NCBI RefSeq assembly: GCF_000013445.1
Contig: NC_007796.1
Coordinates: 842,936-906,935, forward strand
Origin: Methanospirillum hungatei JF-1
GTDB taxonomy: Archaea; Halobacteriota; Methanomicrobia; Methanomicrobiales; Methanospirillaceae
DNA: 64,000 bases
Direction: 5' to 3'
Part shown: in pieces, positions 8,935 to 17,710 of the stretch
Position numbering within the stretch: the first letter of the stretch is position 1
Layout of the letters: each line of letters starts with the position of its first letter
Translations under genes and position numbers: made by a program
The notes under the pieces: generated by a model
What the model was told of the DNA's origin: nothing
The model's database searches: none
The model's input: only the letters and a program-made list of their open reading frames with translations

Positions 8935-9786
8935 TTATCCTTGATCGCAGATGGCTTTGAAGGCACAATCAATACAATGGTTTGAACTCGGATTGCGGGG
9001 GAATTTTTCGTATTCATAGGTGCTGTTCATTATTCTGAACTCATCGGTTATGAGTGCCCAGATATCATCAAGATCGGTTTCAGTAAAGAGATAAGGATGG
9101 ATAGAGCCGGTTGAAAGAAAATTCAGTTCACTCCGGATATCACGTGGGTCCTTCTGGAAATATTCACTGGCCCAGAGGACATACACTCCCATTTGTAACC
9201 TGTTGATCGGTGAATCTTCCATCTCTGCACCTGTCTTCCAGTCGGTGATGATCAAAATTCCTCCAGGATCCTGGCTGATGTAATCTACCTTCAGTAATAC
9301 TTTTGTGGAATCGACCAGAACTTTGTCGAAGGTTTCATGCCTGATATAGATGTTACCTTTGATATGTGGCCAGAGATCCGAAAAAAACGTATGTATTTGA
9401 GTGACACCGGTCTCCCTGATCTGGTCAAAGAAGGTCTCATCTGGTGCTCCGTTGTAGAATTCCGCAATGGTTGTTCGTGAGGTATTCTCGTACATCTGAA
9501 CCTTTTTCAGATACTGAGATATCATAGCTTCCTGATCTGGTTCTCTTCCTAGATTGTGTTTGTTCATCTGGTCTTCAAGAATCTCATGGATAATCCTGCC
9601 CTGGAGAGCATATTTAGGAGTGAGAGATTTGAGCATACTTATTTTTCCAACATCCAGATTACCAGGATCGAGAAGGTACGGGGCAATATTCTGATACCAG
9701 AATTTTCTTTTGCAGCGATGCCAGAGCTCATATTTCGTGTGTGACCAGGAGTTGTTATTGTAAAACCAGTCTTTTAATTTTGTCAT
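8935..9786 (-). CDS. Cas4/AddB-like PD-(D/E)XK nuclease with four iron-sulfur cysteines
   Basis: This 283-residue protein has RecB-type nuclease motifs: H67 (GRIIHEIL), D168 (LLKVDYI), D182-x-K184 (TDWKTG) and Q198 (RLQMGVYVLW). Four cysteines, C25 near the N-terminus and C271, C274 and C280 at the C-terminus, match the 4Fe-4S arrangement of Cas4 and AddB. It is longer than typical Cas4 (about 180-200 residues), so a stand-alone PDDEXK_1 exonuclease is an alternative. A GGTG site precedes the ATG by about eight bases. It converges on the Rad50-like gene and its 5' end faces the old end of array 2. Its position between the two arrays suggests a role in spacer precursor trimming or DNA degradation. 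Confidence 0.8.
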   Translation of the reverse strand: MTKLKDWFYNNNSWSHTKYELWHRCKRKFWYQNIAPYLLDPGNLDVGKISMLKSLTPKYALQGRIIHEILEDQMNKHNLGREPDQEAMISQYLKKVQMYENTSRTTIAEFYNGAPDETFFDQIRETGVTQIHTFFSDLWPHIKGNIYIRHETFDKVLVDSTKVLLKVDYISQDPGGILIITDWKTGAEMEDSPINRLQMGVYVLWASEYFQKDPRDIRSELNFLSTGSIHPYLFTETDLDDIWALITDEFRIMNSTYEYEKFPRNPSSNHCIDCAFKAICDQG

Positions 9787-9890
9787 TGGATTTCACCGGT
9801 GTATTGGATTAACGTTTAATCTGGGTGGTATGCAATGTAATATTTTTTTTAATTTAATAGAACAGGGTTTTATTCAGATTTCATTAAAAT

Positions 9891-9926
9891 GGTGGAATAT
9901 ACTTCTAATTTCGGGTCTCTTGCAAC
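9891..9926 (-). repeat. Degenerate terminal CRISPR repeat
   Basis: These 36 bases align without gaps to the repeat but differ at about eight positions, mostly in the outer half that faces away from the array. Decay of the leader-distal repeat is usual in old arrays and supports the stated polarity. A 34-bp spacer separates it from the first intact repeat. Confidence 0.9.
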
Positions 9927-10277
9927 ATCGTAATGACTGCGCGAACGATCTTATGAGTTAGTTGCCATACCCTTCTATTTTCGGGTCACTTGCAACTGGT
10001 ACTTGTTCAACCCAATAACGGGTATGGTGGGTTGCCATACCCTTCTATTTTCGGGACACTTGCAACCTACCCAATATTAACCTCATACATCTGTATACCA
10101 GTTGCCATACCCTTCTATTTTCGGGTCACTTGCAACTATGTAGATCATTATGGTGATATATCGAGTGTAAGTTGCCATACCCTTCTATTTTAGGGTCACT
10201 TGCAACAAGAAAACCCCACATTAAACATTTACATAGATGTAGTTGCCATACCCTTCTATTTTCGGGTCACTTGCAAC

Positions 10278-10297
10278 ATTTTAGGGTGACTTGTAAC
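10278..10297 (-). repeat. Mutated half-repeat inside a spacer slot
   Basis: The 35-bp slot between the repeats at 10242 and 10313 opens with 20 bases matching the inner half of the repeat except for three substitutions. One of these is the TAGGG variant that also marks the neighbouring repeat at 10171. The remaining 15 bases (10298-10312) are unrelated. Confidence 0.85.
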
Positions 10298-10977
10298 TTA
10301 CAAAGGTCAGTGGTTGCCATACCCTTCTATTTTCGGGTCACTTGCAACAGGGTAGGTATGGCACATTATGGACCGATTATAGTTGCCATACCCTTCTATT
10401 TTCGGGTCACTTGCAACACGTAAGGATGAGTGATTATGGTACGGATACAGAGTTGCCATACCCTTCTATTTTCGGGTCACTTGCAACATTAGATAGAGCC
10501 ACATTACATGAGGTCTATTATGTTGCCATACCCTTCTATTTTCGGGTCACTTGCAACAGGGAATGTTCGAGAAATGAAATAGAAACAACGTCGTTGCCAT
10601 ACCCTTCTATTTTCGGGTCACTTGCAACTAACATGCTTGACAAAATAGTGGAATGATTTCCTGGTTGCCATACCCTTCTATTTTCGGGTCACTTGCAACT
10701 GAACTCATGGAGCTTATCCGATTTCTGGATAAGTTGCCATACCCTTCTATTTTCGGGTCACTTGCAACCAGGTGCTGCACAGGGCAACTGGTGGTATCAG
10801 GAGTTGCCATACCCTTCTATTTTCGGGTCACTTGCAACGTTAATGATACGTTCTGCGATTTGTGCGGTAAAGTTGCCATACCCTTCTATTTTCGGGTCAC
10901 TTGCAACTGTGTACTCGCGTTTCCATTTGCCGTCTGTCCCGGTTGCCATACCCTTCTATTTTCGGGTCACTTGCAAC

Positions 10978-11255
10978 ATAATGGATCATGTTATGTTCCC
11001 GCCTTTCATGGTTGCCATACCCTTCTATTTTCGGGTCACTTGCAACCTCAAAATAACCCATAATGAGATCTTTGATTCTGGTTGCCATACCCTTCTATTT
11101 TCGGGTCACTTGCAACATAATGGATCATGTTATGTTCCCGCCTTTCATGGTTGCCATACCCTTCTATTTTCGGGTCACTTGCAACCTCAAAATAACCCAT
11201 AATGAGATCTTTGATTCTGGTTGCCATACCCTTCTATTTTCGGGTCACTTGCAAC
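10978..11255. repeat. 139-bp tandem duplication of two spacer-repeat units
   Basis: Positions 10978-11116 and 11117-11255 are the same: a 33-bp spacer, a repeat, a 34-bp spacer and a repeat. It is the only exact spacer duplication I see in either array, and is best explained by unequal recombination between repeats. Confidence 0.95.
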
Positions 11256-12527
11256 GAACTGGCAGAATAATGATCCAGCCCCAGTATGTGTTGCCATACC
11301 CTTCTATTTTCGGGTCACTTGCAACATCTCACTCTCTTATAAGTGAGATGAATGAGGATGAGTTGCCATACCCTTCTATTTTCGGGTCACTTGCAACAAG
11401 AGTCTAATGAGAAGTATAAAAAAATTGTAAAGTTGCCATACCCTTCTATTTTCGGGTCACTTGCAACCAGGTGCACAACCTGATGGAAGAACAGAGGGAA
11501 AGTTGCCATACCCTTCTATTTTCGGGTCACTTGCAACAGGTTGCTGCAGGTGTTATAGATCTCCCTGATGTAGTTGCCATACCCTTCTATTTTCGGGTCA
11601 CTTGCAACCTGCCTCCGTTGGTGCTGCAAGGCCCTGCATGAGGTTGTTGCCATACCCTTCTATTTTCGGGTCACTTGCAACTACATTCTGCTTTTAGGTT
11701 GGAAAGGGGCTTCCAAGTTGCCATACCCTTCTATTTTCGGGTCACTTGCAACTATATCACACTAAAGTAAAAAACAGATGAAATCAGGTTGCCATACCCT
11801 TCTATTTTCGGGTCACTTGCAACAGCCACACGCGGTCCTATCCTGTAACCTGATAACGTTGCCATACCCTTCTATTTTCGGGTCACTTGCAACCGTAAGA
11901 CTGCGTAAACATGACGTAACTATATCCGTGTTGCCATACCCTTCTATTTTCGGGTCACTTGCAACTTACACTTGACGAGATTGAAGCCGCTAAGGACTTG
12001 TTGCCATACCCTTCTATTTTCGGGTCACTTGCAACGAAATACCACAAAGGAGCGTGGTTAGATGATGCCCCGTTGCCATACCCTTCTATTTTCGGGTCAC
12101 TTGCAACTTTAAAGCGCGCCGAAATTGAGGCGCAGTATAAGAGTTGCCATACCCTTCTATTTTCGGGTCACTTGCAACTATTAAAGATGAAATAAAAATT
12201 CTATTGTATTAAGTTGCCATACCCTTCTATTTTCGGGTCACTTGCAACATTCTAGAGGGCTTCTGATTATCCTCAAAGCATGTTGCCATACCCTTCTATT
12301 TTCGGGTCACTTGCAACTGCGTATGACAAGTTAACCTTATTAAACGCTAAGGTTGCCATACCCTTCTATTTTCGGGTCACTTGCAACAAATCAGATACTA
12401 GAATAACTATATGGTAAATATCGTTGCCATACCCTTCTATTTTCGGGTCACTTGCAACCCCGATTGAGCTCGTACAAGCGGGCGCGGGCGTGTTGCCATA
12501 CCCTTCTATTTTCGGGTCACTTGCAAC

Positions 12528-12770
12528 CGCCACTTTTTTCGCTTAGATTGGCTCAAAACCCATCTTTCCATCCCCCGATTTTCAGGGAACCTACCTGGAT
12601 CGATTTTGAGCTTTCAGTATTTAAAGAAGTAGGCATAATATATAAATGTAATGGTTCAATTTACGCCCAAATCGGCCTTCGTTCAGAATATTTTTACCCG
12701 GATCGATCTCGAACCTTTAGTTTATAAAGAACTGGGCAACCCCTCTAAAAGGGCCCAATTTTTTCTCCTT
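12528..12770 (-). promoter_or_regulatory. Leader of CRISPR array 2
   Basis: This is nearly the same sequence as the leader of array 1, including the segment touching the repeat and the two promoter-like direct repeats (12590-12633 and 12695-12736) with minus-strand TATA boxes TTTAAATA and TTTATAAA. It sits between the array and the 3' end of the type III operon. Similarity fades after about 12750, where T-rich tracts begin. Confidence 0.85.
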
Positions 12771-12816
12771 TTTTTATGATAATAGATAACTCATATCTCC
12801 TGAAAAAAGGGGATAC

Positions 12817-14106
12817 TTATTCTGCAAGGAACTTTTTTGCTGAAAACCGGTTCACCGATTCTACCCGAATTTTAACCCTGTTTTTCGGACTCCCCTGATT
12901 ATATTTCGAAATCCCGGCACTCGTATTCCCGGTGATCTGAATTTCCTTATCAAAAAACTGAGTAATATGCTCCATTTCATTTTGAGTCATATTATCAAAG
13001 ACCATATACATCATGAGCGCTGATCGCTTCGGTATATACTCATTCCCAATTCCTTTTTTACCAGCATACCAGGCATCTGATACGATGAGCCGGCCCCGTT
13101 GGTTTAATCCTCCAAAAATGGAATCGATGATTTTTTTATCGGTTTCTCTCTGTTCAAGCTTGTGCCGTAAGAACCCTTTAATCGTCGAACCGGGAATAAC
13201 CGGCCCAAGCCCGTTTGTGACCGTAGGCTCATCAAGCCCTTTCATCGAAAAATCAGTTATACAGGTAACAATCAGCGTAGCGACAACATGTCCGTCATCA
13301 AACCGGTTAACCGGTTCTGAGAATGCTTTCCAGTACCGATCAAACCCTCTGTCGCTATCAGGTGAGCTGTTTATCCCGGCAAGATATCGTTTCGCAGCAG
13401 ATAAACAATCTTTTCCTGAAACCTTATCCCTGGATATAACTCCATCCTGCAGAGATAACTTCGTAAGAGTGACACCTTTCATTGAACAAAACCCGTGACC
13501 CCTCGTAGAACCGCCGCCCAGATGTGCCCGAAAATAATTAAACTCTCGAAGAACGAGCATCATGAGCCCTGCCTCTTCGTCAGTCCCGTTATCAAGATCA
13601 ATATGAAACCGAAATTCAGTACCTGCAGATACCGACTCTTCCGGTCGCATCAGTCCTTTTCCACCAGGTCTGGGACTACCAAAGTGCGGTTGTTCCCGAA
13701 GATATCCCTGCCAGTCCTCCTTGGTTCGGCACTCATCGGTCAGGTGTGAATCCCTAATTCTCACCTTTGCACCCCCGTTCATCGAACCAAACATACGGCA
13801 GGAAATACAGGTGTCATTTCCGCAAAGAACCATTCCTTCTTTTTTATTCCCGACACTGACACAGCACTTTGAGTCATCAAATGTCCTTACCAGACGCTCA
13901 AGTGTACTGCGAAGGATCCCTTTCAGGCTGCTTCCTGGAATATATGGCTCAAATACGCCTGAACCTGCATCAAAACACTCAATTACAGGAGCAGGAGAGA
14001 GCGAATACATCGCCGCATTCTGACCCCCGCCAATCCGCATCGGTGTCTTCAGTTCGATAGTCCCTTCAATCTCGTACCGGTTTGAAAACCGGTCTAACGA
14101 ATCCAT
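12817..14106 (-). CDS. Fused double Cas7 (Csm3-like) RAMP of the type III effector
   Basis: This 429-residue protein holds two Cas7 units. The first (about 12-215) has the IGGG loop, the YIPGSSLKGILR motif, a zinc-type cysteine cluster (C95, C100, C103) and a glycine-rich GGGSTRGHGF loop, but lacks an aspartate where Csm3 has its catalytic one. The second (about 275-420) has VIPGSTIKGFLR and keeps an aspartate in GLDEPTV (D292). Cas7 subunits form the crRNA-binding backbone and, when the aspartate is present, cut target RNA. One cleaving and one apparently inactive unit are inferred. A GGGGAGG site precedes the ATG. The gene is last in the operon. Fused Cas7 units are a feature of some III-D variants and of III-E. 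Confidence 0.85.
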   Translation of the reverse strand: MDSLDRFSNRYEIEGTIELKTPMRIGGGQNAAMYSLSPAPVIECFDAGSGVFEPYIPGSSLKGILRSTLERLVRTFDDSKCCVSVGNKKEGMVLCGNDTCISCRMFGSMNGGAKVRIRDSHLTDECRTKEDWQGYLREQPHFGSPRPGGKGLMRPEESVSAGTEFRFHIDLDNGTDEEAGLMMLVLREFNYFRAHLGGGSTRGHGFCSMKGVTLTKLSLQDGVISRDKVSGKDCLSAAKRYLAGINSSPDSDRGFDRYWKAFSEPVNRFDDGHVVATLIVTCITDFSMKGLDEPTVTNGLGPVIPGSTIKGFLRHKLEQRETDKKIIDSIFGGLNQRGRLIVSDAWYAGKKGIGNEYIPKRSALMMYMVFDNMTQNEMEHITQFFDKEIQITGNTSAGISKYNQGSPKNRVKIRVESVNRFSAKKFLAE

Positions 14107-14117
14107 ACGATCCTCCC

Positions 14118-14891
14118 CTACTCCTTCTTCCCGGCGACACAGGTTCTCCAGGCAGCTAATGCCTGACTGACAAACGCATCATACTGGGGAGTTCCAAATC
14201 CATAGGTTGTACCGGAATAATTCCCATTCAGATAATCATTCGCTGAGATCACCGAAATCTCTTTGATCCTGACCTCAACCTCCCCATATCCCCGGGAGAC
14301 CCCATGACCCATCGTCCCTGCACAGGCATTGAAAAACTCTACCAGGGAGAGAAGCCCACCAAGACGGGCATAATCTTGTCCATACAATGAACAATTCTCT
14401 AGCATTACATAACCGGAAAAAACCGTGCCCTTTGGCACCGCCTCAAGATCGTACTTACTGCCTGGTTTAGCCTTTCTTGATTTTCTATCAATTGCAACCC
14501 CGTCTCTGATAACGGTAAACTTTTCCTTTGCAGTTGCATCCCGGATCCGGGCAGGTGATGAATTCCCCCCACTCCCGAAGATCTGACAGACAAGACAGGG
14601 ATCCACTGCTTTATCTCTTTTTTCTGGGTGTTCCTTCAGCCATCGCGATGAATAACACACATCCGGAATCGTGCAGACCTCAATGGAGCATCCTCGCAAA
14701 AGCCGTTCAAGTTCAGTCCGAAGCACCCCCTTGATACTACTCCCGGGAATTATTGGAAAATCCTCACTATTCCTAAGCACTGGAAGATCAACATCAGCCG
14801 GCCCAGATGATCCGTGACCTCCGATATGCAGATCAGACTTCGTCACAATATCCCAGGAGATCACCGCCCTGTTCTCAAACGATGAAAACAT
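14118..14891 (-). CDS. Cas7 (Csm3-like) backbone subunit, probable RNA-cleaving
   Basis: This 257-residue single-unit RAMP has LHIGGHGSSG, the PIIPGSSIKGVLR motif, a CLVCQIFGSGG cysteine motif and a GHGVSRGYGEV glycine-rich loop. The segment VDLPVLR keeps D35 at the position of the Csm3 catalytic aspartate, so target-RNA cleavage is expected. Its ATG overlaps the previous stop (TGATG) and GGAGGT lies four bases upstream. It is closest to the Csm3-type Cas7 of subtypes III-A and III-D. Confidence 0.87.
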   Translation of the reverse strand: MFSSFENRAVISWDIVTKSDLHIGGHGSSGPADVDLPVLRNSEDFPIIPGSSIKGVLRTELERLLRGCSIEVCTIPDVCYSSRWLKEHPEKRDKAVDPCLVCQIFGSGGNSSPARIRDATAKEKFTVIRDGVAIDRKSRKAKPGSKYDLEAVPKGTVFSGYVMLENCSLYGQDYARLGGLLSLVEFFNACAGTMGHGVSRGYGEVEVRIKEISVISANDYLNGNYSGTTYGFGTPQYDAFVSQALAAWRTCVAGKKE

Positions 14892-15478
14892 CAGTACCTC
14901 CCCCTCTGGGAATATCCGCCTCTATCCTGATTCCTCTGCCTGTTCTGATCACCACTCTGATGATATCCCCCTTCATTCTTCACCCATTTCTGAATCTGTG
15001 AAAACACCTGATCAACCTCATGATCAGCACCAACAACTTTGAGTTCTGCTTCAAGCATCTTCCTGATAGTATCCTGCGACTTTAACTCACCCATGGCAGT
15101 GAGAATCGCACAAACTGCATCGGCATTCCAGTTTGCATACCCGATCAGATACTTGAGCTGCTCCCTCACCCGCTCAGGCTCACCACCGGATCTGTTCAAT
15201 TCATCCACCTGTTCCATTAGTTTGTTCATGAACGGGAGCATCTGTTCCGGTTTCGTTCCTGCATCTTTCCGGGGCAGAAAATACGCGGCACTCTTGACAA
15301 AATGGGTGATAGACGCTGCTGCATCATCCATCTGACGAAGAGCTTCAGGGAGAGTTTTGAATTTACTCCGTGAATCAATAACAAACTTATCATCCTTCTT
15401 TATTGGCTTGGGCATAAGCACCGTAAGCTCATATGACATGAGCACTATCTTCTTTAGTTCATCAGCATTCATCTGCAT
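14891..15478 (-). CDS. Small helical subunit with RG-rich tail, Cas11 candidate
   Basis: This 195-residue protein is predicted mostly helical up to about residue 165 (DDAAASITHFVKSAAYFL and YLIGYANWNADAVCAIL) and ends in a low-complexity tail rich in Gln, Asn, Arg and Gly (QNRQRNQDRGGYSQRGRY). It sits inside the effector operon next to Cas7 genes, where type III operons carry the small subunit Csm2/Cmr5 (Cas11) that lines the target strand. I infer that role from position and fold type only. The tail could bind RNA. Confidence 0.6.
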   Translation of the reverse strand: MQMNADELKKIVLMSYELTVLMPKPIKKDDKFVIDSRSKFKTLPEALRQMDDAAASITHFVKSAAYFLPRKDAGTKPEQMLPFMNKLMEQVDELNRSGGEPERVREQLKYLIGYANWNADAVCAILTAMGELKSQDTIRKMLEAELKVVGADHEVDQVFSQIQKWVKNEGGYHQSGDQNRQRNQDRGGYSQRGRY

Positions 15479-15481
15479 CTC

Positions 15482-15961
15482 TCATCTCCTCCCCGAAACT
15501 TTGCAACTTTGTTGAAACTTCGGCTTTGGTATCTTTTCAAGAACTGCATCCGGGTTCCTGACCTGCTCGGCACGAAGAATCTGGCGTATCTTTGATTCAT
15601 CCCCACGAAGTTGTTCAATAATTCTGATATTCCAGAGCAGGTACTGGACAAATCTCATCCTATCTCGGGCAGAAAGATCTTTCATTGCCGAAATAACTTC
15701 AGATCCGACCTTCTTATGGATCCCCTTGCGTATTTTCATTTCATCTATCACTTTTGGATCATTTCCACCCCTTCCATCAGAGGGCTGAGGCGAGTACCGA
15801 TCCTGCTGCTCCTTGATTATATGCTCAAACCTTGATGATCTGGCCTGTTCGAAAAAGAACCTCACCTGACCGGTTGAATAACACTCAATCTCTTTTCCTT
15901 TCCGGATCATTGCTGAAGCGGCAATCTCCCAGGCCTTCTGATTCATATCAATCATATCCAT
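15482..15961 (-). CDS. Small effector-operon protein, second Cas11 candidate
   Basis: This 159-residue protein is helical and basic, with no motif I recognise. Segments such as ISAMKDLSARDRMRFVQYLLWNIRIIEQL suggest a helical bundle in the C-terminal half. Its start overlaps the stop of the Csx10-like gene by one base, and it ends four bases before the next small gene, so it is part of the complex or its assembly. It could be a Csm2-like subunit, or one of the poorly characterised extra proteins of III-D operons. Confidence 0.6.
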   Translation of the reverse strand: MDMIDMNQKAWEIAASAMIRKGKEIECYSTGQVRFFFEQARSSRFEHIIKEQQDRYSPQPSDGRGGNDPKVIDEMKIRKGIHKKVGSEVISAMKDLSARDRMRFVQYLLWNIRIIEQLRGDESKIRQILRAEQVRNPDAVLEKIPKPKFQQSCKVSGRR

Positions 15962-17043
15962 CAGATCACCCCTGAGACAAACATCTCACCATACCCTGAA
16001 CTTTGCATATCACCGATTCCAAACACCTCCAAAGCCGCAAGAGACGACGGAGAACCCGTGACCATGATGCAACTCCCCGGACCGGTAGCAGGAACAATCT
16101 CATCCACCATATTTCCATTCTTCAGCGACCAGCCCCTGACAACCGACCGGGTAATATACGGACTGGGATCAGAACCTGGAGCGATATCTCCTTTATAACC
16201 TCTTGATTCCAATCGTTTATTAATCGCTTCGAAAAACGACCTGTCAAGCCCAATCGTCGAGTTGGCCCCTGATCGCAGGATACAGGGAGCATTCAGAATG
16301 AGAAGATATTCATCCCCTTTTGAAAACTCTGACGACCGGGATGCAATATGCTCATCATCTGAAACCTGCGAATCCACGGAAATATCAACCAGCCCATACC
16401 CCCGTGATCGAAAACCTCCAAGCCCACAGGCATACGAAGCATCATTCAAAATATGAACCACATCATCAGCAACTGTATCCTCTGCAAGCATCACAAACCC
16501 AAAAGGAACCCCCGGTTCGATTCCTTCCACATGGTACGGTGAAAGTTGCCAGCCACTTCCCATACTTGTATGACCATCCCTGGTAATCGGACACTTTGTC
16601 TCCAGTCTTTTCGGAACTGGATCAGGCTGTACCAGTTTTCTCTCGGAAAAAGATTTAATCCCAACGAGACCGGTATGTTTCTTCCCTTCCTGCAGACACA
16701 GTCTTCCATCTACCATTTGAGTGCATTCATTCTCATCATTCTCGATAAGACTGCCACATTTTTTGCACCAACGACTCTTAAGAGGGGCATAAACAGAGCG
16801 TTTTTTATCTGAAAGAGGATATCCATTCCTGAAAAAGAGGTGCATCTTTTCAGGTTCATGATCCTCTGCCAGACCACATGCATCAAATAGATCCCGGTAA
16901 TTCTGATACAGGTACCAGCCGATCATACCCCGGATGGTCCGCCCCGGAACATATGAAAGCGTCTGAGAAAAGGTCCCTCTTGCCCGACCATTTCCAAAAT
17001 GGAGTGGTGAGACTGATGTTATCGTTCCCTTCATCACCTGCAT
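15961..17043 (-). CDS. csx10: Csx10-like RAMP (Cas5-type) of subtype III-D
   Basis: This 360-residue protein starts with a RAMP strand and the YVPGRTIRGMIGWYL motif typical of Csx10, where PG is followed by IRG. A cysteine cluster (WCKKCGSLIEND and ECT...LC, about 92-118) comes next, and then a GLGGFRSRGYGLVDI glycine-rich loop. The C-terminal part repeats a RAMP-like layout (ITRSVVRGWSLKNG, SSGYGEMFVSG). Csx10 is the signature protein of III-D and takes the Cas5/Csm4 place, holding the crRNA 5' handle beside Cas10. A full GGAGGTG site lies seven bases before the chosen ATG. The family call is from motifs and context. Confidence 0.75.
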   Translation of the reverse strand: MQVMKGTITSVSPLHFGNGRARGTFSQTLSYVPGRTIRGMIGWYLYQNYRDLFDACGLAEDHEPEKMHLFFRNGYPLSDKKRSVYAPLKSRWCKKCGSLIENDENECTQMVDGRLCLQEGKKHTGLVGIKSFSERKLVQPDPVPKRLETKCPITRDGHTSMGSGWQLSPYHVEGIEPGVPFGFVMLAEDTVADDVVHILNDASYACGLGGFRSRGYGLVDISVDSQVSDDEHIASRSSEFSKGDEYLLILNAPCILRSGANSTIGLDRSFFEAINKRLESRGYKGDIAPGSDPSPYITRSVVRGWSLKNGNMVDEIVPATGPGSCIMVTGSPSSLAALEVFGIGDMQSSGYGEMFVSGVI

Positions 17044-17047
17044 CTAT

Positions 17048-17710
17048 TTACACCTCCGAAATTACAGTCCCATCAGACTTTTTAATTTCACCAATTTTCA
17101 GAGCGCCAAACCCCCGTGATCGGTTCTTCCCAAGCCCATAACAGGCCATAGTATGCAGACTAGCCAGGAAAACCCGTTTTTCTTCATCAGTCAGACCTGT
17201 CCTTATAATAATATCTCCCGTAAAAATCGTACCTGAAGGAATGGCCTCTTCAGAATAGAGAGCATGTTCCTCTTTAACCTGGAATTCACGGTTGATCATC
17301 ACATGACTCCTTCTGAGAATATTCACTTCCTCTTTCCCTTTGGACGGATAAAAATCCAAAAAACGTAACTTTCCTTCACGAAAACCGCCTCCGCCGTCGA
17401 TATTGGGAACACCAAAGAGTGAGCAGACAGGACATCCATATCCTCCTGCCTTCACCTCATCACATACCATAATTTCATGATCAGTAGAATAAGGATTGCC
17501 GGTAATAAAACACGATATCCCTGCAGAACCCTTCATAATCCGTTCTGCTTCACATCGCATCACCCCTTTCAGGTGGGTTGCAGGAATATAGGGAATGCTG
17601 TTCCCTTTACGGTCCTGATTTCGGGCAATCTGAATAAAAGAACCCATATTATTCCCGGTTGTATGAAATGGAGAGATAAAACAGAGATCAATCGTCCATA
17701 TTTCCATCAT
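17048..17710 (-). CDS. Cas7-family RAMP, probably non-cleaving
   Basis: This 220-residue RAMP has YIPATHLKGVMRCEAERIM, the GCPVCSLFGVPN cysteine motif and a LGKNRSRGFGALKIG glycine-rich loop. The stretch where Csm3 carries its aspartate reads GSFIQIARN, so the catalytic residue seems absent. This suggests a structural backbone subunit. The ATG overlaps the cas10 stop (ATGATG) behind GAGGTG. The start could be either of the two adjacent ATG codons. Confidence 0.82.
   Translation of the reverse strand: MMEIWTIDLCFISPFHTTGNNMGSFIQIARNQDRKGNSIPYIPATHLKGVMRCEAERIMKGSAGISCFITGNPYSTDHEIMVCDEVKAGGYGCPVCSLFGVPNIDGGGGFREGKLRFLDFYPSKGKEEVNILRRSHVMINREFQVKEEHALYSEEAIPSGTIFTGDIIIRTGLTDEEKRVFLASLHTMACYGLGKNRSRGFGALKIGEIKKSDGTVISEV

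Larger units (their letters stand above)
9891..12527 (-). CRISPR. CRISPR array 2: 37 intact repeats plus a decayed terminal repeat
   Basis: The repeats have the same 36-bp unit as array 1 and start at 9961, 10031, 10101, 10171, 10242, 10313, 10382 and onwards to 12492, with spacers of 33-37 bp. A decayed full-length repeat at 9891-9926 marks the old end. Single-base variants occur only near that end (repeats at 10031 and 10171). The leader lies at the other end (12528 onwards), so the array is inferred to be read on the minus strand, following the type III operon in the same direction. One pair of spacers is duplicated, and one spacer slot contains repeat-derived sequence. Confidence 0.98.

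Noticed and set aside
11930-12178. Several spacers stay open in one plus-strand frame and look like protein fragments (for example LDEIEAAKDL), which could mean crRNAs are antisense to target mRNAs
   Set aside because: With 33-36 bases at least one of three frames is open by chance in most cases, so this is not evidence without a protospacer search.
9990-12195. Many open frames across both arrays encoding repeats of LPYPSIFGSLAT, AIPFYFRVTCN or CHTLLFSGHLQ
   Set aside because: They are translations of the CRISPR repeat in its three frames, broken by unrelated spacers, with no ribosome binding sites.
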